Position numbers and translations under genes: made by a program. From positions 4,996,463 through 5,060,462 of the forward strand of contig ML660211.1 of NCBI GenBank assembly GCA_007570785.1: a DNA stretch of 64,000 bases. The letters run 5' to 3'. Origin of the DNA: Antilocapra americana. Its lineage: Eukaryota; Chordata; Mammalia; Artiodactyla; Antilocapridae. The notes beneath the pieces are model-generated. The model saw only the letters and a list, made by a program, of their open reading frames with translations, made no database searches and had not been told where the DNA came from. Below, piece after piece: positions 25,053 to 37,692 of the stretch (positions within the stretch are counted from its first letter, which is position 1; each line of letters opens with the position of its first letter).

Positions 25053-25452
25053 NNNNNNNNNNNNNNNNNNNNNNNNNNNNNNNNNNNNNNNNNNNNNNNN
25101 NNNNNNNNNNNNNNNNNNNNNNNNNNNNNNNNNNNNNNNNNNNNNNNNNNNNNNNNNNNNNNNNNNNNNNNNNNNNNNNNNNNNNNNNNNNNNNNNNNNN
25201 NNNNNNNNNNNNNNNNNNNNNNNNNNNNNNNNNNNNNNNNNNNNNNNNNNNNNNNNNNNNNNNNNNNNNNNNNNNNNNNNNNNNNNNNNNNNNNNNNNNN
25301 NNNNNNNNNNNNNNNNNNNNNNNNNNNNNNNNNNNNNNNNNNNNNNNNNNNNNNNNNNNNNNNNNNNNNNNNNNNNNNNNNNNNNNNNNNNNNNNNNNNN
25401 NNNNNNNNNNNNNNNNNNNNNNNNNNNNNNNNNNNNNNNNNNNNNNNNNNNN
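25053..25452. other. Assembly gap (400 N)
   Basis: 400 undefined bases. The right flank starts with seven A's, as after a retroposon tail, so a SINE or LINE may be hidden here. The gap is inside the intron between the two exons; the flanking exons join in frame without it. Confidence 0.98.
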
Positions 25453-26828
25453 AAAAAAATAGCTGGTCCTCCAATAGCGGACATGGTTATATTTTACTCA
25501 GTGGGTTTTCAGCTTGTAACACTTGCCCCACCTCACATGGTCACATTCACAACATCCCCTAGGCTCAGAACTCTGCTTCCTTAGCTTTGTCTCCTAATCA
25601 AGGAGACTTTCTCTAATCACAGTTTCATCAGTATTTTTACTCTGTTGTTTCTGTACATTAACACAATGTCTACAGGACAGCCCTCAGTCCCTCTGAGTTA
25701 TCTGTTAAGGCATTCCAAGTTTTCTTTCTAGGTATTAATTATTGTTTACATTAATGATCTAGTTGTAAAGTTAAAGAGTTTTGAGTGGTCTGACTGTAAA
25801 CTTTTTTTCCAAAAACAACTGTATTTTTAGTATGGTTTTACAGAATATCAGTTTTCTTTCTTTAGACTAATAGATAGTTATAAAGCAGAGATAACATGCA
25901 ATAGAAATCCTTGCATGTTTAAAGCTAGACTCATCATTTTCTGCCAGCAATTTTTCCTTCTCAAATTATTTTTCCAGGCTTTTCTGTTTCTGCAAAGGCA
26001 CTATCATTTTTACAGATTGAAAATTATACTGTGACTACTTGTTTTATCACATTTTAAGTGTTACATAAATTCTCTGATTTTCTTTTAATTTTTGATTTTT
26101 TTAATTGCGATAATCAGTGGGTTCCAGATATCTAGTCCAAAGTTCTGAGTCTCATTAACAGAAACTCTGACTTAGCCTGTTTTTAACACTGAATATAAGT
26201 ATTTTCAAATATTAGATATTTCTGAAGTATACAGTCATTTGATGACCTACAGGACTAGACATTTAAGAATAATCTAGCTTTACCATTTTACTCCTCCAAG
26301 TCATTTGACATAGTTCACCTGCCTTACAGCATATAAATTACTGTCTAGTAGATCCCATTCCTCTTCTCCTGTCTCCTAAAAATTGCTTTTTTATCGCTTT
26401 TTCTTAGTTTAGATATTTTTAGTGTTCTATCTAAACTATTTTTTTTCTTTATATCTTCTGCATCTAAATTAAAGTACCACTCAGAGTACTTTCATGGTTA
26501 AACATCATTTAAATACAAGTGAACTAATTCCCTATACTTCATCCTGAAATAAGAGCCCCAATAAAATTACACTGGATTTATTTTTCTTAGTAACTCACTC
26601 ATTGCATTCTCATAGTGCGAATGAATTAAAACAATATTACTAATTGCTGTTTTTAAAAATATGTTCTATATAGTTCATTTGCGTGTGATATTGCTAATGT
26701 ATTATCCCATGCCCCCCACCAAATCTCTTAAAGTTGAAAAGTATCCATGTATCAAATAATGTTTCAGTCTACCTTTTTAATGAAAGGTTTTATTAATCTT
26801 ATGAATTTGATGTGATTGCTTTACCAAT
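25453..26828. other. Intron, no recognised feature
   Basis: AT-rich DNA after the gap. The first 200 bases have a more even base mix, but no exon or named repeat is visible. Confidence 0.5.
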
Positions 26829-27060
26829 GGGGCTTCCCTTGTAACTCAGTCAGTAAAGAATCTGCCTGCAGTGCAGGAGACCCAGGTTTGATCCCTGGGA
26901 TGGGAAGATCCCTGGAGAAGGAAGTGGAAACCCACTCCAGTATCCTTGCCTGGAAAATCTCATGAACAGAGGAACCTGGTGGGCTGCAGTCCATGGGGTC
27001 ACAAAGAGTCTAAGACTAAAAACAGACTAAGAGTCAGGCATGACTGAGCGACAGACACTT
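26829..27060 (+). repeat. Bov-tA SINE, complete
   Basis: Head ggcttcccttgtaactcagt, B-box-like gtttgatccctggg, body and gactgagcgacagacactta end. A small local duplication (aagagtctaagactaaaa ... agactaagagtcagg) lengthens it near 27004-27040. Confidence 0.92.
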
Positions 27061-28358
27061 ATTTACTTAGTGAAATATATGTAGCCTGACTCTAGTACTT
27101 ATTAAGTACTATTATATAATGTCATATACTTCTAATATTATATATTATATTGCCTCTTCTACTAAATATATTGCAAGTGCCTTTAGGGCAAGAATTGGTC
27201 ATCTTCATATTGTACTTTCCCTAGAAAGTCTCTTCCAAATGGAAGGCATTCAATAATTATTTGAGGTAAAATAAAAATGAATAATAAAGTAATAAATAAG
27301 TCTTGAGTACTTTTTCTGATTAATCATGGTAGAATTACTCTGAAAGAATGAGATAAGTACAATTGTAAAGATTTTTAAAAGATAGATTTCCCCCCCTAAA
27401 TGTTAATTCATGATTTTACTTAAATTAACCATGTAGATAATAATCATATGAAAAAAATGTGGGTTTTTTTTGTTAGAAAAGAAGCATGAAAAAGTACTAA
27501 GTACTAAAAGTCAAATTTTGTGGTAAATAGCTGTGAGGTATTGAACAAATTTTCCTTTACTTTTATGTTTATTTTTACCTACTGATTATATTGAATATTT
27601 ACCCTTTTGATTAGATTTTTGTAGCAAATGCTTAAATGTAAAACTAGTAGAAATCTCTAAACATTTTTGATAGCCTTATTTTTATCCTTGATAGATTCTT
27701 AAGAATTAGCAACTTTACTTAACTTGTGTGTGAAAAAGTAATAAACTGTATCGTTATGACTGATGAGGAATAAGCAGTGAGACAACTCAGTCTCTCTAAT
27801 GACTTCCCTGTAATCAATTGAAGTAATCATTTGAAAAACATACTCATATAAAGTTATGTGTTTTAATGACATGAGATATAGCAACATTTCATAACACTTT
27901 TGCCAGTGCTGCAAATAACATCTAAGTAGAGATGAGCTGGTAGTTTGAAGGTAAAATAAAAATATTGAAAATAAGTGGAAAAGAAATGTATACATCTCAT
28001 TTCAAAATATATACAGGCAGGTTCTATCTACATTACATAAAAATAATAAAATATTCTGATCAATAAATTCAAATAGCCAACAAATCAGTTTAAAAAAACA
28101 AAATCTGATAGTCTGAGATATTAAATACCTTATAATTTCCCAATTCTTGAACGGTGTTTGGAGTTAGCGTTGTCAAAAAAAAAATGATAAATGTATGCAA
28201 TTTTGCAGAATTCAATAATTTTTCTAATGATCATATTAAAATATGCATAAATCCGTAACTTTATATGCTACATTTTTTACATTTTCTGAATATCATAATT
28301 ATGTATTGTACTTTGACCTTTATCAAAGTGAATTTCCTTTACTGGTTTTCTCTTTCAG
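27061..28358. other. Intron upstream of second exon
   Basis: AT-rich. The stretch at about 27185-27290 (gggcaagaattggtcatctt, ggcattcaataattatttga) resembles an old mammalian repeat of L2/MIR age; low certainty. The T-rich acceptor tract lies at 28338-28358. Confidence 0.45.
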
Positions 28359-28595
28359 GGCTGCAAGTCCTACTCCCAGACTACCTTCAGGAGCGTTTTG
28401 TGCAAGCCGCTTTGAGCTATATTGCTTGCAACTCAGAGGGAGAGTTTATCTGCAAGGATAATGACTGCTGGTGTCATTGTGGCCCCAAGTTCCCAGAATG
28501 CAATTGCCCTTCCATGGACATTCAAGCCATGGAAGAGAATCTTCTTCGCATAACTGAAACCTGGAAAGCCTATAACATTGACTTTGAGGAATCAG
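28359..28595 (+). CDS. BRINP3: BRINP3 internal exon (237 bp), cysteine-rich
   Basis: Acceptor ttttctctttcag and donor tcag|gtaaga bound a stop-free 237-bp exon in phase 1 to phase 1. With the last base of the previous exon it encodes a glycine and then LQVLLPDYLQERFVQAALSY, followed by a cluster in which eight cysteines fall within 27 residues (motifs CNSEGEFIC, CWCHC and CNC), then MDIQAMEENLLRITETWKAY and NIDFEES. The cysteine-rich stretch follows the MACPF domain in BRINP proteins and resembles an EGF-like disulfide module for the secretory pathway. The residues match BRINP3; BRINP1 and BRINP2 differ clearly in the cysteine cluster and after it, as I recall them. The next exon is not in the window. 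Confidence 0.9.
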
Positions 28596-28904
28596 GTAAG
28601 ACATTTATTTTTATTTAACACTTCTAAACTTCACCAAAAAATGTTATATTGAACAGACAATTTTACCCTTTTGGAGGGAACTATTACATACTTGGAAGGA
28701 ATTTATTTGATTTGTTCCTGTTATTTTTTGGCTGTGGATATTGCTTTTATTGTTGGTTATTCAGTATTTTACTGAAACCCCTATGTGGTACTTTTTGTAT
28801 TGCTATGTACTATGGTACTAGAACCTAGCCCTCTCTTGAGCTGACATATTGGTCATTTAATAAGAAAAGTCCTTGCCTTTTTTCAATATAAGAATTTAAA
28901 CTAT
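28596..28904. other. Intron start, no recognised feature
   Basis: AT-rich sequence after the donor; nothing recognised. Confidence 0.5.
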
Positions 28905-29650
28905 GGACTGAAAAAAAGTGCACAGTCTAAAATTTGAGAATTATGTAATTATGCTTTATTTGGTGGATTTTCTGAGCTCCTCAAGAGCTCTGAAGAGACC
29001 GAACTCTGAGGTCGCTCTGAGGATGGCCCCAAGAAATAAGGGAGGAGCCAGGATTACAAAGTAGTTTTTGGAACAAAGACCAGCTAGTTGGAACATCAAA
29101 AGATACTGTTGGTTAAGGGAAAACCAGACATCTCAAGTTAAGGCATTTACTGCTTTTCTGTGTGCTGTTGTTGTTTAGTACCTAAGTTGTGACCCCGTAG
29201 ATCCTGGACTATGGCTCACCAGGTTCCTCTGTCCATAGGATTTTTCAGGCAAGAATACTGGAGTGCATTGCCATTTTCTTCTCTGTTTCAGTGTAAGAGA
29301 AGACGAAAAGTCAAGGCTGATGGAGGTCTTTCCTGTCTTATGCAGTTCAGCTTTCTGGGGCCAGTATCCTCTGCTTTTCCTGAGTCACCTCAGGGTGCAA
29401 ACTGGCAGGATTGCTGCAGTGTCTGATAGGTTAATTGTTTGCATCCTATTTCCATCTTGCATTCCCTCAGGGCTCACCTTGGGGCAGCTGTGGTGGCTCA
29501 AAGTCCAGACAGCCTGTGTTTATTGACACAGCATGTGGCATCCTTAGTCTAATACCTCTGATTCCCTTCTGGACTATTCTCTTGCACCCTGAGTTCCACT
29601 TGTGAGGCAAGATCCAGAGAAGGATTTTTCTATATTTTCTTCACATTAAA
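28905..29650. mobile_element. LTR-like interspersed repeat, interrupted by a SINE
   Basis: A block of mixed base content containing phrases known from a dispersed ruminant LTR-type repeat (aaaatttgagaattatg, ggaacatcaaaagatactgt, aaccagacatctcaagttaa, ctggggccagtatcctctgc, gagtcacctcagggtgcaaa). A Bov-tA body fragment sits inside. I cannot name the family or fix the ends; no coding frame is seen. Confidence 0.55.
29166..29283 (-). repeat. Bov-tA SINE body fragment
   Basis: Reverse Bov-A body: ctcaccaggttcctctgtcc, aggcaagaatactggagtgc, attgccattttcttctct. Inserted in the LTR-like block. Confidence 0.85.
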
Positions 29651-31995
29651 GGGAATCTCATCAATGTGAGCTTTTACTCTCCTACTTATTTTTAAACCAA
29701 ATTTAGATTAGCTTTGATCTAGTAATGTCTGTGGAGTTTGTTTCTGCTATTTCTGAATTTTTATGAGTACATACTTGTGTTTCCCATATTGTTACTTATA
29801 GAATAGACTGTGTTACCTGTAATGGCCTTTATTTCATAAAGTAATGAACTTTAATAAAAAGTTGAGTGCCTCAACATGAAATGAAAATGTTGTTATGATA
29901 ACAACATATATGATCATTCTTGTTAATAGAATAATAAAAATCCTCAGAATGTGATAAGTATAAATATGTAGCATTTAGTCAAAAGTGTTGTACATGACTA
30001 ACTTTCAAATTGGCAAAGAGGTTTTAATTGCCATGAGGTCAGTTTTATATTCCTGAAAGTTATAATTTTGCCATTGATTCATTTAATTGAACTCACTTAA
30101 AACAATGACAATGGAATTTAATATATGTTCACAATAAAAACCCTTAATTTAGGCATAGAAGGAACATATCTCAACATAATAAAAGCCATATATGACAAGC
30201 CCACAGCTAACAACAGACAAGAAAGACACCATAGATGATTTCAACAAGCTCTCGCCATTTGGCGTAGTAGAACCACAAAATTATAAAATAAAATGGAAGG
30301 TAATTGACTAGGAAGAGTTAATAGATACATATTTTCTTTATATATATATTAATCAAAGTAGTATATAATAAATTATCCTCCTCAATTTTAGTAATATTTC
30401 TCTTTTTATAAAAAGGAAAAACTGTCTAGAATTAAGCAGTTTCTTGACATTGTTGGAATGAATTTCTAAACTTAAATTCTTCCTTTTAGTTTTTCTATAG
30501 AACATTCATAAGTAATATATTAAAAACCTAATCTTATATTCAAGGAGAACCATCTGATGTTTAAAAATAATGATGAAATGCAATACTTTTAGATAAGCTA
30601 TAATATAAAGTAGTCTTCTTAGGGTTAAATTTAAAGAAAAAAAAAAACCTTCTGTCTATATATTACAGTGTGTAGCATCTTAGATCAGAGAATCTTAGGA
30701 GCCCCACATTTATAGAACTCACATAGGAATGCTACCCCTTTTATTTTGCTTTGAGAGAATATTTTAGAAAATCACCAAGTGAAAACTGGGGGTTTTGTTT
30801 CAGATGAAATGTTGTATGTTGAAGTAGTCCAATACATCTGTTGATAGTAGCTTAAAGTTGAATAGTTTTGGAAATTATGCATTTAAGTATATAATAGATC
30901 ATAGAAGTCACAATTGCAGGGACTAAAATTCTTGGCACAAGATATAAGCTTAGGATTCATAACTTGTTTGTTTTTTTCTATTTCTTTCTACTTTGCTTCC
31001 TTTCTTTCCTTCTTTCTTTCTTTTTTTATTCATTAATTTATTTACCCATGTGAGTAATTTATTTACCTATGTGAGGACTCATCATTCACCAAGCAGAGTG
31101 ACTGATGGGCGAAAGAGAAACCAGAAAAGCTTCTAATGGTTGTGGAGAGTAGAATGACAAAATTTTAGACTCAAAAGGCCTAAAGAAGTTTAATTTACCA
31201 CAAGATATTTTCTGAATTTAAGATAGTGGTGGGTGCTAAAGAAGTATTCAAAAATCTTTGCAAGCAGATGAAGTTTACCACTGACTTTCAAGTGCTTGAG
31301 GGATGAAAGCTCTCTAGAGGAAGGAGACTGAAAATAGAACAGGAAAGGATGGGATACTCCAGAGAGAATTAGGAAGTAACATTGTGTTTCTGTAACTGCT
31401 TTTCTTTAAAGCACATTTGTCAATTCAGGGCAGAGTTCTAGACTGAAAATTTAGGACTAGCTCCTGGAAAATGCTGGTATTCCAGGACAGAGAAATCAGA
31501 TGAAAATTTTGCAGTCACAGTTCATCGAACTAAGAAAATTAGAGGCTTAAGGAGTTTTAAATATATGTTCAGCACCCTCTTTAAGACATTTGTCTTAACC
31601 CGTGGCAGATGACTGAAGAGATAAACTGAAAACCTCTACATGATAGAATTGAATCTTCTTCAGTTTTGCAGGCCTAAAGTAGCATATGCTCACCAGGTCC
31701 CTAACAGAAAGCTCTGCAGCATCATGCCCTAAGAACAGGGAAGAGGCAGAGCTAGATTGAGTTTTATGTAAGCATAACCCAGCACAGACACAGCTCAAAT
31801 CTTGATCCTAAAGAGGTTATCCTTAAAAGATCAACTCCCTATGATGTTTGTTAAATATAAAGAGGGTGACCTTTTGAGGAGAAAAAACATTTTCTAAAAC
31901 CTCTGCAGTTCTTTTTATTTAGGATGAACATAAATCTCTTAATTATCAGCATGTGAGTAGACCTTATGGCTAATATCAAATGAAAAAGAAACCAG
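29651..31995. other. Intron, no recognised gene
   Basis: AT-rich. It contains a pyrimidine TTTC-type tract at about 30980-31030. The part 31090-31830 is less AT-rich and purine-rich, and may be an old repeat, but no family is assigned. Confidence 0.45.
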
Positions 31996-32205
31996 GCCTC
32001 CCACGTCATTCAGCGGTAAACAATCTGCCTGCCAATGCAGGAGATGCAGGTTTCATCCCTGGGTTGGGAAGATCCCCTGGAGGAAGAAATGGCAACCTGC
32101 TCCAGAATTCTTGCCTAAAAAATCCCCATGGGCAGAGGATTCTGCTGGAGTCACAAAGAGTCAGACAGGATTAAGCACTGAGCGTGACTGAGCATGCATG
32201 AACCT
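31996..32205 (+). repeat. Bov-tA SINE, diverged
   Basis: Head ggcctcccacgtcattcagc, motif tttcatccctgggttgggaa, body gctccagaattcttgcc and agagtcagacaggattaagc. More mutated than most copies here. Confidence 0.87.
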
Positions 32206-32214
32206 GCAAAAGAT

Positions 32215-33668
32215 ATAAGATGATTCAGATATAGAAATTAGTAAGAACAATCTTCACAGAGTTATCATGAAAATGTTCAAAAAGTGAAAGGAAAGGAAGG
32301 ATAAAATAGATGGAGTATTGCAGAAGTCCCCCAAGATTTGGAATTTATGAAACAAACTAAAGGGCATTCTAAAACATAAAAATTCAGTATCTGAAATCAA
32401 TAACTCAAAATTTTGTTCTAATAGGAATCTTGACTTAGTGGATGACAGGATCAGTGAACATGGAGACTAGTAAATAAAATAGAAATGGTAAAATGGGATC
32501 AGCAGGGAAACCAACAACAAAATACTGGATAGATGCATAAGAAGCATGTGAGATATGCTTGAAAGGTCTAATGTATTTTACAGCTTGAGACACAAGAAGA
32601 ATGAAGGGGAAAATGGGATACACCTGGGGAAAAATGTAAAGGATATAGATTTTTTTAAAAACTGAAAGCCCGAATTCAACCTACAGATTCAAAGAGCACA
32701 ATGAATACAAAGAAAAGTAAATTCAAGCAAAACCTCACTTAGGCATAGCTGTTGAAAAAAAGAATAAAATTCTTTCAATGTAACTAGAGAAAAAAGAAAA
32801 ACATTGCTTTCATTGAACTAATAATAAGCTTGACTTATCAAAACAAAAACACAAACAGATTTTGGCATCTTTAAAGTGCTAAAAAATAACAATCGAGAAT
32901 TATGTACCACTAAAAAAAATGAAGGTGAAAATAAAGATGTGTTTAGACAAGAAATGCTAATGGAAACTTGACCGTGTGAAGGGGAAGAGGAATGCCAGAG
33001 ATAGCAAATGTATGTGAGAAAATTCAAGTGAATATCACCTGTAAAAAATAATAATCATGAGGTTATATGGAAATAAAATATATGTAAGATTTTAATGTAT
33101 GACAATAGTGTAATAATGGGTGGTAAATAAAAAGAGTTTCTAAGGATCCCAAGTTACTGGCATTGTTGAGGATGTGCTAAGAGATGTATTTTGCATTAGA
33201 GTAAAATAAATTAAGCATAATATCTGGAATATCTACTAAAATTAGAAAAATGTTTATAGCTAAGAAAATAAGGTAAAAATTTTTGATCACCCTATAATAA
33301 GACAATAAAGGAGAAAACAGAAGAAAAATTATCTGGGTCAAATAGATAAACAGAGGAAGGTTTAGATTGTCTAGATAGAAATCCAAAAGAAATATGTACA
33401 TATTTGCAACAGTGAATACCCAAAAAGGTACAAGAATGTTCACAGTAGCATTATGCTTAATAATCTTAAGGTGAAAACTATGAAATGTTCATCCACAAAG
33501 ACAGAGTAAAAAACTGTTGTATATTTACACAATGGCATTCTATAAAGCTAACGGATAAAACTATCCATCCAAAATAATATGAATAAATCTCTCTAATATC
33601 AAATTGAAAAAAACTGAACTATATACATATTTCAAAAAGAAATGGAAATATATGCATATATTTATATT
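32215..33668 (+). mobile_element. Old L1 LINE 3' region, sense
   Basis: Decayed L1 sequence in sense orientation. The clearest parts are 32640-33000 (catctttaaagtgctaaaaa, gaaggtgaaaataaagatgt, tagacaagaaatgctaatgg) and 33410-33620 (agaatgttcacagtagcatt, acacaatggcattctataaa). They follow the order of an L1M-type 3' end. No usable frame; borders approximate. Confidence 0.65.
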
Positions 33669-33669
33669 T

Positions 33670-33791
33670 GTGTGTGTGCTCAGTGGCTCAATCATATCTG
33701 ATTCTTTGCAACCCCATGGACTCTAGCCCACCAGACTCATCTGTTCATGGGATTTTCTAGGCAAGAATACTAGAGTGGGTTGCCATTTCCC
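33670..33791 (-). repeat. Bov-tA SINE body fragment
   Basis: Reverse Bov-A body (ttgcaaccccatggactcta, aggcaagaatactagagtgg) preceded by a short GT run. The head is absent. Confidence 0.86.
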
Positions 33792-36700
33792 AATGGGCAA
33801 ATATGAGCTGTGCAAGTCCAAATTAGGATTATCATGCCTTTGCTTAGGCAAGGTCTGATGCAGTGGATAAAGGTCTGCATATCTTATTTGGTATTAAAAA
33901 TTCAAGACTCTTTAATCTATGGGTTGGCTACCATTGTATGTTGGGTTTCTGAAAATTTGCTGGGTTTATACTTATTTGCATCTTACTGGATTTATAGCAT
34001 AATCTAATTGCAAATTTAAAAATAAGAATATGAATTTTGACATCTAAATGATGTAAAGAACATAATCTCAGAATAAGTGAATCAATATTTTAAAATTTTG
34101 CTACATCATGGATGCCTAAATTTAGTCAAAATTTAGTCAGAAATATTCAACATCCAGAGGTTTTGAACTACTAACTTAAAGCTAATATTATTAATACAAT
34201 CAGATGTTTTAATCTTATCTCATATTTGGACTGCCCATCTTGAGTTTAAAACTGGACTCTTATTGTACCAGTTCACTTTTGTTAATATTGAGAAAACAAT
34301 GACTTATAGGATAAATCTATTGTTTTGCATGATATTTCTGAAGCTGTCTGTAATGTTGGAAATGTTTATATTTAATTATTTGTTTCAGTTGGTGCCTAGT
34401 GTATTTAGCTGATTTGTATCTAATGGAAGGAGTGGCCTTAATTTACCATAAATTTTATGATCCTTCATAGGTAGTGTGGTGGGTATTCCTTTATCAATTT
34501 CAATATATAGATAGTTAAAAATGAGCCCCCAATTTTATTATTATATTAGATCTTTATTAAAAGATAACTTATTCACTCTTGGAACTAAACAACTGATAAA
34601 ATATTCTGTTTTTACTGGATTTCTCTCGAAACTAGTGAAATTTGTGGGTAACCACATTTGATAGATTTTAAAAGAGCTTTTTATTGAGAAATAAAACATT
34701 TTACCTCATAAAGGTAAAGAAAATACAAGAAGCATGAGGCAGATACTTAACTGGGAAAAGATTTCTAAATTGTTCCCACCCACTACAGGCATGTTTAAGT
34801 TGATAGACCTTATTCTTGGTACCTTGACTGTAAGGAAATGCACCAACTTATTTCATACCCCTAGTGATTGGGGAAGCAGTAACAATGTGTCAAGGAAACT
34901 GTTTAGAAGTTTCCTTGAATTTTAGGTAAAATGCATAGTTATTCATGTATATGTGTCTACAAGCCTAAAATTCAAATACAGATGAATTCTAGGTAGACTA
35001 TGCAAGTTAGAGTGGGATTTTACGTTACTTTCAAACACTTACCTCAAATTAGCTTGTATGTTTTTTTAATATAAAATTTGCATTTGAAATGCAAATAATA
35101 TATCTAAAAGTTATTTTGATTGAAGCTGAGGGAAAAAAAAATTGTACCTGTTATTTTATCAAAATAGAATAAGTGTCTGCATATAGGAAATGCTTTCTTA
35201 AGTATAAATAGCGCTAAGTGTAGAAGTGGTAAATTCAAGTCCACCTAGTAACCATTCAGAATGCAGATGCCCGCCATCACACACACAAAAAGTCACAATG
35301 TACTGCAAATTGTACCGGGTCAGGATAACTTGCAAATATCTTTCTGCTGTATGTGTTTTCTATTGCCACTGAGTAAAACTAAATCAGAGTAAAGTTGGTA
35401 TTTCTGTTATCACCATGAATAAAAGTATATCTGATTAGCATATAATGCTAAGCTCTTTTTTATTTGATTATGTATGATTCATTTTGTTCTGTAAAAAAGA
35501 GTCCTGGAAAATACACCTTTTATAGCCTACAAATAAAAACGTCAGAAAATTCCAAAATAGAATGTATTTCTGTTTTCATATTTTGCCATCTGAGAGAAGT
35601 ATTGGTTGAAATATTTATATTTTAAACAGATTTATCCACTCTCTACATTTATATTTTGAGAAGCAAATGAATGTTATTTAATAAGAAATAATGATGGCAT
35701 ATATGTAGCACTGACTATATTAAAAGAGAGCATATTGATAAAGATACAGAGAAAAATAGAGGCCGAGAAAAAACCCTCACATGTATCCTCACAGTCACAG
35801 TGCCAAACAAAAGCTAGTTTATATATTATATTTAATTAGGTAAAAACAAAAACTATGTTGCCAATTATTTAGAGATAATTTCTACCCAGATTTGGATCAA
35901 GGATTAAAACTTAATGAAAAAGCTGAGAGTCTTTACAGGTTTACCAATACATCTAAATCATTAAAACCAAAATTTATTTGAATTTAGATTATGCAACTAT
36001 TTAACAAAATTTCCAGGAAAAAAAAAACCTAAATAGCAATGTGGTATTTTTCCATGTCACATTCTGAATTATTCTCAATTATTTTTGGATTAATAAGAAG
36101 CAATAATTTAACCTGTAGCTATGTCACATGATGATAGAAGTAATTCATAAGCTTAAGAAAAAAAATAGCAGTCTTGGTTTATATAGAACATAAATCTTTT
36201 AGCAATTTTTGACATGGCTTCTTTACTCTTAAGAAAAATGGTGTTAGCACTTGGTACATAGCAAATCTAGGTACACAGTATGCTGTCAACATAGAGAGTT
36301 ATCAAGATCATGTCCTATTACATTTAAGAATACTCATTTGATGAATCAAGGATGGCAGCTGGAAGTCACCCTGATAATGAACTTGTCTAGATGTTACTTG
36401 CAGAGAATACTGTCTATTTGATAATTCACCAAAAAATGAATAAACTTTCTACTGCTGTTATGGCAAAATGTAGTATTAAAGTTGGGTTAACTCAATTTAC
36501 AAACTTAAAAAAATAATGTATTTCTTTCTTGTTATTTTTATGTAAACTATTCTTAACTTTCTTTCTCAGAAGTAGCTTCTGCCTCAGATGATATTTAATT
36601 ATCAGTTCATGGGAAAAGGCTATTTTCCAGGGAAAATAAGTATATCTAAATAAAACATTTGACATTTAACTATCAATCCATTTTGCATATTATAACTTAA

Positions 36701-37162
36701 GTAAGATCCCACTGTTTCCTTTCAGTGTTCTTTTTCTTTCTTTGACATAAAACACTCTGAGTTTTCTTCCGGGATCCCCCGGCATTCTTAGTAATGCACA
36801 GTTTATGGGACTGAACTCATAATGACATCCAGAACTGCTCTCTGATGAATGCAAATGAATCACAAGAATCCATTCTTTCAGCTACAAAGATCAATTCAAG
36901 ACACATGAAAAACTGGGTCAATGATGCACAGAAACATATTTCCTAGGAGTATCTCAGAGACATGGAAGATTCTCCGTTTCCACAATAGCTATAAGAAGTG
37001 CTGTTCATTTTCCTTCTCGGATAAGAAAGAATAACAAGGTCAGAAGAACGTTAGAGAACCATCTTTTCACCACAGGAGTTGCTTGAGCCATGTGAGGTGG
37101 AAAACATTGGAAATCAAAATGTTTTTAAATCTTAAACTTCATATGATTTTTAGCTGGCAGTC
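33792..37162. other. Long intron stretch without recognised repeats
   Basis: About 3.4 kb with no SINE or LINE I recognise, the longest such stretch in the window. It is AT-rich apart from 36715-37080, which has a more balanced composition and an octamer-like atgcaaatga at 36849. No splice-bounded frame. Confidence 0.5.
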
Positions 37163-37181
37163 TTTTTTTTTTTTTTTTTTT
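37163..37181. repeat. Poly-T tract (19 bases)
   Basis: Uninterrupted run of 19 T's directly left of the ERV LTR-like block. It could be the A-tail of a reverse-oriented retroposed sequence. Confidence 0.9.
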
Positions 37182-37225
37182 GTATTTCAATTCATGTTTT
37201 ATCCACTGGAGCTCAGTCCCCATGG

Positions 37226-37260
37226 ACCTAAACCTAACCCTCACCCCAACCCTAACCTAC
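37226..37260. repeat. Short telomere-like (CCCTAA) tract
   Basis: A degenerate run of ccctaa-type hexamers (aaacctaaccctcac, then cccaaccctaaccta) within the LTR-like block. Too short and irregular to be a true interstitial telomere block without further evidence. Confidence 0.6.
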
Positions 37261-37692
37261 TGGAGTTCAGTCAAGTCCATGGGCCAGTGGTTACCAGGTC
37301 CAAGCTCATACTGCTCACTGCATGACAAGCCAATAAGTAGAGAGATGAGTTGTTGGGGCAAGGAATAGTGACTTTATTCAGAAAGCCAGCAGACCAAGAA
37401 GATGGTGGACTAGTGTTCCAAAGAACCATGTTACCCTATTGAGAATTCAGGCTTCTTTTACACTAAAAGGGAAAGGGATAATAGTTTTTGCAAACTTCTT
37501 GCTTTCAGAATCCTTTGTTCTTGCTGCTATCTACATAGATCAGGTTATGATGTTTCTGTAAACCTCTAACAAGACAAATTATTCCCTGTTTTGCAACTTT
37601 TAATCTTTATATGAATGGATAAGTGTTATACCTTTGAAGGTCAGAGCCTTGAGAATGGCTCTTGTATATTTTAGACTGTAGGCAACATTCTT

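Noticed and set aside
24975..25584. Long open frames of 147-201 codons on both strands
   Set aside because: They run through the N gap; almost all their codons are undefined.
28243..28618. Frames that begin in intron before the second exon
   Set aside because: Only the splice-bounded part 28359-28595 in the phase set by the previous exon is supported; the rest reads intron.
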